Shown piece after piece: positions 42,681 through 52,199 of a stretch of DNA of 64,000 nt (position 1 is its first letter; every line of letters starts with the position of its first letter). The stretch is from Isoetes taiwanensis (lineage: Eukaryota; Streptophyta; Lycopodiopsida; Isoetales; Isoetaceae). Under the pieces are notes generated by a model. The model made no database searches and was not told the origin of the DNA. It saw only the letters and a program-made list of their open reading frames with translations. The position numbers were made by a program, and so were the translations under genes. The DNA lies in assembly GCA_021234155.1 (NCBI GenBank), contig JAJEKV010000378.1:1-64000 (forward strand), in the 5' to 3' direction.

Positions 42681-43345
42681 AGATGGCGTCTCGGCAAAGA
42701 ACCAAACAAGCCGCCTACCCATGTCTACGTGTCATCCTTCTGATTTTTCTATTTGTCTTTGAAGTTAGATTCAAGATTCAAGACTTATTTGTTTTGTTCT
42801 TTTTTTAATTTGAATGTGCGGCATGCCATAAGCCGTGACCACTGCTTTATTTTGGTTTCCGCTACTGCTTTGATCACTAGTGCGGGGCTGATATGAGTCG
42901 CGGCATGGTGTCAACTTCCCGGATTCACGGTCGCGGCTCAAGGGGCTCTCCACGCTCACGGGGCCTGATCCACACTTATCCCCATAGGCTCGATCGCCGA
43001 TGACCGCGCTTTCATCACGCCCGTGCCCTTTCCTTTTCCGCGCTTTTCATTTAACCTTTTGAATTCGCCCGCTCTCTATTCTAATAGTCCGCGCCCGACT
43101 CCGCATTTTGCATGGTCATGCCTCCCTTATGCTTCTCACCACCGCGGCCCGCGCTCTTTGTTCCCACGCTCACGCCGCATTTGCATCCATTTTGGGGACA
43201 TTATTAGTCTGCGCTTTCCACGCTTGGCTGATCCACGGGAGACACCTTTATGGTGCTTATATTTTGAAGACCCCTAATAGTTTTTTATGTGCACTTTTGG
43301 GCAATATTTGTTAAATGGACTTACCCAATATAAGGGGATGGTCTT
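42681..43345 (+). pseudogene. Possible third histone H3-like remnant, very decayed
   Basis: The ATG gives MASRQRTKQAAYPCLRV, which resembles the MARTKQTARTHPCGVR start of the remnant at 28,041, including the same PC step after the tail. Much later, ISLRF, then LWCLYFEDP with NSFLCAL in a neighbouring frame, then DLPNIRG, can be laid against H3 loop 1, the end of alpha 2 and alpha 3. The middle does not align. Treat it as a hint only. Confidence 0.3.
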
Positions 43346-43571
43346 TATGTTTTTTTGGCCCAAGTTCCTATGATCCATGTTCTGCATCGACATTCCTTCG
43401 GATCCTATTTGTCATCAATGCCTTCATGAAGATCTTTCGGCGACAAAACCAACCATTACCATTACCATCATTTACGCCCCTAAATTTTTTGGCACCATGT
43501 TGTAATTGTGGGACTTGTTTTAAAAAAGTCTGTACATTTTTTGTGCTAAAAACTTTTAGGGAGAGGCAGTG

Positions 43572-43592
43572 TTAACCACCTAGTGGTTAACA
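43572..43592. repeat. Near-perfect 21-bp palindrome
   Basis: GTTAACCACCTAGTGGTTAAC reads the same on both strands except near the centre. It lies at the right edge of the palindrome-rich block, about 400 bases before the copia remnant. Confidence 0.7.
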
Positions 43593-43989
43593 TTGTGCAC
43601 ATGCTAGGTGTCAGTGGTGGCAGATGACACTTGGCATGATTAGGTTAACATAAGTGTAGGGCTTAGATTTAGCTAGATGTAGGGCTCAGATTTGCAGTCT
43701 ACACTATATTAGGCAGGAACCTCTTGGATGTACTCGGGTTTTTTATCTCAAATTTGGAGAGCCTCATTTGGCCACATTCCCTTCACTCTTTGTACATATT
43801 TGTTTGTCTTGTTCTTGTTTTGTGATCATAAGCATGGCGACTTTGTAGCATCCGTGATCATAGGCTGGCTTTCTTTGCAAGATGCATGCCAAAACTCTAA
43901 TTAACATTTTGAAATTCGTGTAAGTCTTCTTCTCTTGGGCACTTTTGGTTCTGTTGGTTCTATGTTTGCTGAATCACTTGCTTCAGATC

Positions 43990-45000
43990 TCACTTCTTGT
44001 GCCGCTGAGTGTCTCCATTATCATATGATGATGTAGCTCTTGAGTCTTCTCCATCGTCTGTATCATTGCATACATCAAACTTATTAGTAATTTTACTTGA
44101 ATCATCATTCTCTATCTCAACTTTGCTTGGTTTCAAGCGCTTTATTGGTTGTGTTAATATTGGGCAAAACCTTGTAGTCTGATTTTTGTCAAAAATGACA
44201 TCTCGCTTATGACAATTCTTTGCTAGGATCATACAATCTGTATGCCTTTGACTTTTCGTCATATCCAACCATGTAAGTAATAAGTGATCTGTCATCATGT
44301 TTTTTCCTTAGCTCATGTGGGACATGTACAAATGTCAGGCATCCATATGCCCATAATTTATATATTCAGGGGTCCTTTTAGACCATAGAATTTCAGGAAT
44401 AGCACCTTGAGTGCTTATAGATGGCAAAATATTTTGCACAAGCACAGTGGTTTTTACTGCTTCTTCCCAAAGGAAGTTTCGTAAGCCTGAGAATTTGAGC
44501 ATGCTCCTTACTGCATTTAAGATAGTTCTATTTTTCCTTTCAGCAAACTCCGTTTTGTTGGAGGAAATATCTGCATGTGAGTTGCCTTTTGATTCCCTTT
44601 CTCTTGCATTATTGCTTAAACTCACTTGTGAGGAACTCTCTTTCTCTGTCAGAAGATAGGCATTTGACCCTTCTCCCTGTTTCAGTTTCAACCCCATTAA
44701 TATACTGTTGGAAAGTCTCAAATGCAGCATCTTTAGTCTTCAAACAGTACACCTTGGTTTTTCTACTAAAGTCATCTACCAGTGTCATGAAATATCTTTT
44801 TCCAGACAGACTAGTTATATTCAAGGGTCCACACAGATCAGTGTGAACCAAATCAAGAATTACCTTAGCCCTTTTATATGATTTCCTGAATGGCAGCCTG
44901 CTGTGCTTTCCAAGAATGCATCCTGCATAATACCTTGCGTGCTTGTCTTTTTCGGCTGTGATCAAACCCTTCTCAACTAGCAAACCAACAGTTTTAGTAT
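43990..45000 (-). pseudogene. Copia integrase remnant
   Basis: Pieces in order: YYAGCILGKHSRLPF (pre-integrase Cys region), LDLVHTDLCGPLNITSLSG (first catalytic Asp), YFMTLVDDFSRKTKVY, CLSSDREREFL (second Asp, normally SDRGGEF), FAERKNRTILNAVRSML (the Glu), NFLWEEAVKTTVLVQN, then a region ending KCHKRDVIFDKN-like words at about 44,170-44,230. Frames change near 44,670 and 44,320. The order identifies a copia integrase, which would insert element cDNA. Confidence 0.9.
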
Positions 45001-45277
45001 TAACATGGCACAGCCTTTCATGTCATGTCTTAATAGTTGGACAACTTACATGATTGATAATGGGTATAAAGTGTTTCTTATCAAGTCCATATAGGTTTCT
45101 AACTCTTTTTCCAAGAAACATGAGTTTATTATTGTAGAAAACCTTACAATGTAACTGTTCAAACAGAACCTTATGGCGAGGTCTACAAGTTGGCATCTTG
45201 ATATTAAATTTCTAACTAGACACGGAACATACAATACATCTTTTAGAGCAAGCTGTCTTTCCTTCTAGATCAAGCGG

Positions 45278-45550
45278 TTATAGCATTTCAACATCTTCTA
45301 CCTCCTTGAGTTCTCCATTGCCAAATTGTACATACCCACCCTTTTTTCCTTTGCATTTAAGAATGCTTGAAGATGCTTCTACTGTCCTTTCAACTCCTGA
45401 ATCTATTATCATCAAATTATGGTCATTCTTAACTTTATTTAAAGAAAGTACTTCGAACATACTTACCACAGTGTTCTCACCTTCTTCCTTTTCTTCAGTA
45501 TGAGGGTCTCGTGCAATATTTAGTGTTGGATTGCCTCTCGGCATTTGCAC
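45278..45550 (-). pseudogene. Copia protease remnant
   Basis: LMIIDSGVERTVEASSSIL keeps the IDSG active-site core of copia proteases (usually IDSGATxH). It is followed by KGGYVQFGNGELKEV, resembling the flap region. It sits between the knuckle and integrase as expected. Confidence 0.8.
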
Positions 45551-45848
45551 CCTTTTCTGTTTTTATATTCCCTTTGATTATTGTCCCTTTCCTTCCCTTT
45601 TGCAAGTTGTCCCTTAGGACTTGGCGGGTTGAAGCTAGGTGTCCCTTCCCTTCACAATTATAGCGAGATAATATCTTTATTACGTTTTTTGGACAATCTG
45701 CCTTGAGATGTCCATAGCTGTCATAAATGTAGCAGGGTCCTATTTTCTTACCTCTATTGAAATTATTGTTCCTTCTCAATTTATGCTTGCCAGCAAATAA
45801 GATTTCAACATTGTCATCATTATCATCATCTAGTTTTCCTTGTTCCAA
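45495..45848 (-). pseudogene. Copia gag nucleocapsid end, zinc-knuckle remnant
   Basis: GPCYIYDSYGHLKADCP is a CCHC knuckle in which the second Cys has become Tyr. A second, weaker knuckle (RYNCEGKGHLAS) follows. Upstream the frame is acidic and Asn-rich. The lost Cys would abolish zinc binding at the first knuckle. Confidence 0.78.
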
Positions 45849-45874
45849 TTAGGTCCTTACCATTTTGATAGCAT

Positions 45875-45878
<4 letters not shown>

Positions 45879-45912
<34 letters not shown>
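45879..45912. repeat. T-run of 34 bases
   Basis: A pure T-run interrupts the gag region of the copia remnant. It may be a slipped microsatellite or the tail of a small retroposed insertion. Confidence 0.9.
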
Positions 45913-45913
<1 letters not shown>

Positions 45914-45967
45914 ATTTAGCTACATTCCTTAGAAGCGTGGCAAATTGAGCATTATTATTGGCTTGCT

Positions 45968-46547
45968 CTAGATATTGCTAATGTGATACTCCTCATTAAG
46001 AACAACTCCTGCTCCCTCCAAATCTGCAATAATGGAGTCAAACTTCTCAAAGAAGTCAGTAATGTTGTCTTGTTCATGTAACTTTAACTTCCTTAATTGT
46101 TTTTCCAGCACATCAATCTGTGATGAAGATTTGGCTTCATAATTTTCAATCATGTATGTCCACATTTCCCTTGGAGTCGTACCTCTAAGTTTCAGTTTTA
46201 TAGCTGTACCAACTTTGGAGCAAATGATTGCCTGAGCTTCCATTCTTTTCATGGTTTCATCTGCATCAAATTCTGTTGTTGTTGTGTCAGCAACAGTTCT
46301 TCTTATAGCACTACCTGCACTCCACCTACTGTGGATTCTTGACACATTCTTTGGAGCTACTCCCCTGCATTAGAGTTCCACGCTTACTTGAGACAACGAG
46401 CAATTTTATGGCATTGGTGTCAACAAGATACCATAATTTTTTCAAATTCTAGCACTTTACGTGCCTTGCTTCCAAATCACGAAAGCCTCCTTCACCCTTG
46501 AATACTTCTATAGAATTTAAGAGGTTAGCACCAAATCTAGTAGACAT
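45968..46547 (-). pseudogene. Copia gag remnant
   Basis: The likely start is the ATG at 46,545-46,547, just after the primer site, giving MSTRFGANLLNSIEVFKGEG. After a frame change the ORF at 45,968-46,345 reads AIICSKVGTAIKLKLRG, REMWTYMIENYEAKSSSQI, and LRKLKLHEQDNITDFFEKF, the UBN2-type gag of copia elements. It forms the particle capsid in live elements. Confidence 0.88.
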
Positions 46548-46557
46548 TGTACAGCAC

Positions 46558-46572
46558 GGCTCGATACCAATG
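46558..46572 (-). other. Primer binding site and LTR edge of the copia remnant
   Basis: On the minus strand TGGTATCGAGCC is close to the TGGTATCAGAGC site complementary to initiator tRNA-Met. It follows directly after a CA dinucleotide that would close the 5' LTR, whose remains extend to higher coordinates and include a GCAGCG-CGTGCTGC hairpin at about 46,595-46,615. Confidence 0.75.
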
Positions 46573-46639
46573 AAAAATCTAATAGAGTACTAGTAAGCAG
46601 CGTGTGCGTGCTGCGTACTAATGATCTTGGCATATTTTT

Positions 46640-49600
46640 TTACTTATTCTTTAGCGTCCATATGTGCAACTCGAGTCAACAACACATCTTAATATCAAGA
46701 TGGTCATAAAATGGGGAAGTAACAAATGAAAATAATAATAATTGAAAAATTCTCAATTGAAAAAAGCGTCGGAAGAAGATACTTTTAAATAACTTAGAAG
46801 ACACCCTTGCACGGCGTTGTTTAGCCAATGTTAGCGATGTGCGAGATAGTAAGCGTGTCTCGATAATGCCATGGTAATGTGGGGAATGCGTGCATTTCTA
46901 CCTTTGTGCATTTCTACCTTTGTTTAGCGTAGATGTGTTACTCTTAGATAAACCATGTGTGATGTGGGATGTTGTTATGGTGCCACAAGCGGATATGCAC
47001 ACTTAGAAGCGGATTAAACACATCAACATGCTTGATGTCCTATAAATTTGACCAAATGAGAGTTTCCATAATAAGTTTTATAATGAGAGGCTTTTATTGG
47101 AGTCTAAGATTAGACGTAATATAGCAGGGTTCGAAAAATATTTTAATCTCTACCAGATAATTTACCGCCGATATAACATATGCACTGGATTTAATATATA
47201 GCAAGATACAAATATACTGGATTTTACATTAAACTATGTTTTTTTTAACTGGTATTTTTCTGCCAACCAAACATTTCGACCCGCAATTTGGAAAGTGAAG
47301 CAGACAAACAAAGGGGCTTACCGAGTAATTTTTTAACCCTGAGTATAAGGTGTTTGTTTGGACTTATAGCATAGGCTCAATAAGCTTAAGCCTATAAATC
47401 AACGTGTTATCCAGATGCTCTAGAAGATGTTCTTTAAAATGACTTGCATGTTAACAAAGGCCTAAATAATTGGAATCCATCACCTTCCAATAATTAACTT
47501 TGGAGGAGAAGCACTTGCCCGACACCCATGTCAAATGTGCAAACCATTATTTTTCTTCGAGTGTGCTTAAGACCATTCTTAGGACAAACAGTGTTCAATT
47601 CAAAATGTTCTAATGAGAACAGTTCAAAAAGATGAAAAAGGATGATACCTGAATATATATCTCATGGAATAATTTAAGGGCTAAACTTAGCTATTTGGCG
47701 ATTTTTTAGCACATTTTCAAAAAGAATTGGCTAAAGTAAATGAAAAAAATGTAGAAAAAATTAATATATTTAGCTTAACTTTTTTCGGGACTGCACCAAT
47801 CCTAGAGCTCTTTAGCCAAATGCTGGAAAGTAAAATAGTCAAATTTTGTATTGTCTAGCTAAACCACAGAAACTTTTAGAATGAATTTCGGGCTAGTTTA
47901 GCTAACATCATTCTAGTTTATAAGAAATATATGATTAGTAGATAAGTGGAAACAATTGACAAAAAGTATAGTAGTTTGGCTTAATATTTTTCATTGGCCA
48001 CACCAGAGAAATTTTTTGGGATGATATTTGGGTTAGTTTAGCTAAACGCTAGAAAGTATGAGAGGAAAAATATGTAGAGTTTAGCTAAACCACAGAAAGT
48101 TTTGGGATTAATATCGAGCAAGTTTAGCTAAAGTCATTCTGGCTAATAAGAAATATGCGATTAGTAATTTATTCCCTGATATATCTACTGGATGGCACGA
48201 CTTCAACATTTGCCATGGATGCTTTAGAAAAGAAAATGGGATTGCCCCGGTTATAAAGATTCCCCAAAGATGTGATTTAATCCAAAGAGATATGTTTTAG
48301 TTACCAGGCTAGATAATTAACTTACAGGTAAAAATACTGTTAGATTTTTGCAGCATTCCTAAGATATGAGTTACTTGGACCATTCCCTAAAGACAACCAA
48401 CATGATAAGCTGAGAAAACAACCGGGAGGCGGGGATTTGAATTTCAATATGCCAACTCAAGTACTACATCAATGAACAAACAACCCATTGCCAGAGTTGC
48501 AAATGTGCAAAGGGAGAATATACACATTCTGAAGAGATTCAAAATGGTAAGAACATTTGACATCTAGAATAATGGAACACTTTAGTTACAAACAAAATGC
48601 ATCTCGTACCTTAATGAAGAGAAAAAATATCCTGGTCAAATGTAGTGAAATACGTACATATGTAAACAACTAAGAACAATTCCTAAGAGATTTGTAGGTA
48701 AGGTTCTCAAAACTTGTAATTTCCTTAATCTCTAATGTTGCTGGCCTCCCCCACCAAAATGCACCACGTCTGGGGAACATTCAAGGGATAATTTAATTAC
48801 ACAATACAGATATTTAGGAAATTTGCACCATTTTTAAAGTGCCTTTAATATTTTTCCAAAGGAGACAACTTACCTTTTCAGATGCACAATAAACTTTTGT
48901 GAGATGTTATGTTTACTGGAAGGAGACATCTCATTTCCTCAAAGCTACCATCTTCACTGTCCGAAAATGCTTTTGTAGTGTTCATTGCTTCAAAATTATT
49001 TCTCTAATAAAGACACACAAATCTGTCTCGTGTGTGGCTTGCCACCCGTTACCATGTTCTGCACTCTAAATGCAGCTTCCAGAGCAGCCTATCTTGTGCA
49101 TCAACAACACTACCACCATGAGTCCCTTAAAAGGTACATCATGCTCATTCTTGCCAACTATTTTGTCCCTTGGAAACAATGTCAGATTTTAGAAATCAAA
49201 GTCTCTTGCAAACTGTTGTCACCGAAATCTGTTGAAGACAGTGCCAGTTTTAGAAAATTGAAGTCCCTTGCAAAATGCTGCCAGCTGAAATCCTCTGTTG
49301 GTGGGATAGGCATGTGACTCATGCACAAATAATCTTCCTCAAGGATAGACCTTCAGTACCCACATATTACAAAACACATAGCAGAGAAAACATAAATTTA
49401 TTCAACATCTAAAACTAAATGAATGATTGCTGCAAATCTGAAGCTTCATATCAGGAGATAATTTTGAAAGGTTATTGCAATGCATATTGGTGGAAATACA
49501 TGTTATGGGTCTCCAAATCATACTTCTCCTATGGTAGGCATCTCACTAAGGTACATAGTATACAACTCTGGCGCTACAGAGACTCCGTGAAGGATAGAAA

Positions 49601-49960
49601 TAGTAAATGTTGCTACATTACCAGCTTGACAAAGAAATGATTATAGTACTGACCACTTCATCTCAAGCGCATCCTTCTAGATTACCAATAATGTAGCATA
49701 ACAGTGTTCTTGTTTGCTCCACCATATCCATCTCCATGTATACAAATATACAAATAATGTTGCTAATTTGCCATGAATACAAATGACAAGCAAATCCGTC
49801 CATTATTACCATACCTAGTATTGAATGAAGTTAAGCAAAAGAAAAAGGGCCCAAGCTATTTTGATCTGTTACTTCCTACTGTAGAAATCCATATATGCCC
49901 ATATATACATGGAAAGAAAATGTAAAAAAAATACATGGAATGACAATTTCATATGCATGA
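46640..49960. other. AT-rich non-coding DNA
   Basis: No gene is recognised. A local duplication with period 226 bp places TAGCTAAACCACAGAAA at 47,856 and 48,082, with shared flanks (AAGAAATAT and GATTAGTA). TTTAGCTAAA-like palindromic words recur from 47,680 to 48,150. The open frame at 48,985-49,317 has Cys-rich, low-likelihood composition. Confidence 0.55.
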
Positions 49961-50983
49961 TCAATTGCTTCTACGAATGGCTGCAACATTAAAGATCACC
50001 TTGCCACCAAGTACTTTTAGATGTAATCCAACTGTAACACTTGATGTAATCCAACTGTAATCAAGTGTTATAGCGGGCTTAGAACCATCTTCTTGAAGCA
50101 GCACCTGAGACGGACAGATGAAGAATATAAATACTTCCAAAAGAACTGGCAGTGTAAAGCATGTGTAAAATGCATGTTTTGGTGTAATGCATATTTCCTT
50201 GTTCATGTTTTTGGAATATCCAACACAGAATCCCTGTTCCCTGTTCCCGTTACAGACTATTCCTATTTGGGTCATATTGAAAAGGTGGGGGCCAATGCAG
50301 ATGTGATGACCGAGTTGGGCATCAGAACCAGGAGGTTCTGCTCATAAAATCCAGAACCCGAAGGGCATGCAGAGCTAAAATGCAGGGAGAAATAAAATAT
50401 ACTTTAGCTTCAGAGTACCAAACCTAAAGCCTGAGTTCTGGTACCCGGCATCTGCAAAATACCCAGCATCAAGCTAACTGCAAACTCAAAACCCAAAACT
50501 AAATAGCTACTGAAATTTTTCGGTCAGTTATATACAGAGATCCTTTGAAGAAGGGCCGTTGAAAAGAAGGGGCCGGAAGAAGAGGACATGGCTCAATGGA
50601 TTTTCAGGGATTCTGCGGGCAACCAAAAAAAGGTCGATTTTGCTATTTCTTGAGGTCAATTTAACTATTCCTTGCGCTTCTTTGAAACACATCTCAAACA
50701 AAGATGTCTCAAGAAACAGGCACCTCAGAATTTACCTGGACTTGTTTTCGTAGCTTAAATCCTTTGCCGAACTCTTCCAAGCTGCAAAAAATAGAAAGGG
50801 ATTAATAAACATTCTTCTCTGGATAGATGAAGACCTCTGAAAAAATGCCAGAAGGACCAGCGGATGCATCTGAAGAAAAATTTACCTGCTTGTGGATAAA
50901 TCAAAAACTGGTGATCCTAAGCTGGATTTGAACTCCATTTCAATAATCATGAAGGCAGAGGAGAATACCGCCTTGTGATCTTC
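49961..50983 (-). CDS. Last three exons of an unrecognised host gene
   Basis: Three minus-strand exons join in frame: 50,983-50,886 (98 bp), 50,781-50,736 (46 bp) and 50,104-49,961 (144 bp with TGA stop). Junctions are canonical: acceptors GATGATAG, TTTTTTGCAG and CGTCTCAG, and both donors CAG|GTAAATT. The joined protein includes FSSAFMIIEMEFKSSLGS, LEEFGKGFKLRKQVQ and VGLHLKVLGGKVIFNVAAIR, rich in alternating hydrophobic residues as in beta strands. I cannot name it. Upstream exons are not visible, and GC-rich repeat DNA begins at about 51,430. A 23-bp direct repeat (50,020-50,060) lies inside the last exon. This is the only convincing spliced host gene in the window. Confidence 0.6.
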
Positions 50984-51429
50984 CTATCATCAAAAAAGCG
51001 CTTTAGGTATGTTCTAGGCTTATTTTTTCCAGCTCAAAGCTGGAACTTGCTGGAAAAAAATACACACAAAGGAACACGACTGCACACAGTGATAAGATCT
51101 CAAAAATGCAGAACCATTCTCGAATAAAGCAGAAACCCTCTGCTTCAACTTTATGAAATATTCAGTTTAAAGCAATGCTTGTACAGTAGTTTAACAATTT
51201 GCTCCTTCTGTGCTGGTAAATGGCCTGGCCATAATCCTTCTGCTGTGAATCAAAACAAAATTCTGCTTTTGCTATTGGCTACTTGAAGGCGGAGGATAAT
51301 CCCCATCTCCCTCTTGTAACAGTGCTCTTTGTTTGCGTTACCCAGCGGGCTCAGGATAGTCTGACCCTGGACAGGGGATCCCGGAGGTAAAAACCCGTCC
51401 TCTGGTATCACCGCCAGGGGCTCGGCGGA

Positions 51430-52170
51430 ATCCATTTCAGGACCCTCGTTTCACCGTACTGACACACGTGAGGGGGTCGTCGTCACGAGCAATGTTCACG
51501 CCTCCGGTATCACCAGTGCTGATCCAGCCCTCAGGGATCCCCGTACCTGGCCGAATAACGCTTCCCGATATCGGCCACGGGTGTGATCCCTCCTCCGGAT
51601 GCGCCATCGGCCGTGGCGATATTGGCCACCCCGTCTCGCCACACGGTCAGGCCTCGGGATCACCACCATCAGCGTGTGAGCGGTAAGACGGGAAGATGCT
51701 CCCTAGGGATCCGGAAAGGACTCTGGCGATGGCGCGGAATGCTCGGTAGGCAATTTGATCCTCCTGGGATCCAGGTACCTCCGGGATCCGCCTTTGGGAA
51801 TCGGCCGGCGGTGATCCATCCTCACGGGATACCATGCATCGGCGTGGCGATATCGGCCACCGTCTCGCCACGATCACGGCTGGGATCACCACGCGGCCGG
51901 CGTCGGTGAGCCGTCGGAGGACGGAGAGATCGCCCTCAGGGATCAGGAAAGGACTCTGGCAGATGCTTGGCAGATGCTCGGTGGTGAATCCTCTCTCGCG
52001 ATCCGTACCCGAGGCGTGATTACTTCACAGGATACCGGAATCACGGCCTTGATGATCCTCCTCCGGGATCGCCATCGATGGTAGATGCCGGATACGTTAT
52101 CATGAGCTTATTATTGAGCCTCAAGGATCAAAGTCGCTACCGGTGAAAAACCTCTCAGGGATCGCCGCTT
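51430..52170. repeat. GC-rich degenerate tandem repeat, period about 237 bp
   Basis: GATATTGGCCACC-CCGTCTCGCCAC at 51,617 recurs as GATATCGGCCACCGTCTCGCCAC at 51,849. Likewise AGGGATCCGGAAAGGACTCTGGC at 51,702 recurs at 51,938. GGGATC-type words occur throughout. GC content is much higher than in the flanks. Open frames across it are probably incidental. Confidence 0.75.
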
Positions 52171-52199
52171 GATGGTGAGCTGGCGTCCGTTCCAATCGA

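Larger units (their letters stand above)
43990..46640 (-). mobile_element. Ty1/copia retrotransposon remnant without reverse transcriptase
   Basis: Read leftwards: part of the 5' LTR, a tRNA-Met type primer site, gag, zinc knuckle, protease and integrase, then the end of similarity at about 43,990. Reverse transcriptase and RNase H, which should follow integrase in copia elements, are absent, as is a 3' LTR. The copy is truncated and frameshifted. Confidence 0.9.

Noticed and set aside
45879-45912. Poly-T as a transcription terminator
   Set aside because: It lies inside decayed gag; a slipped homopolymer or retroposon tail is more likely.
48985-49317. 110-residue ORF
   Set aside because: Cys-rich, AT-biased composition with no motif or homology signal.
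51468-51909. Overlapping ORFs in the GC-rich repeat
   Set aside because: GC-rich tandem repeats give long open frames by chance on both strands.
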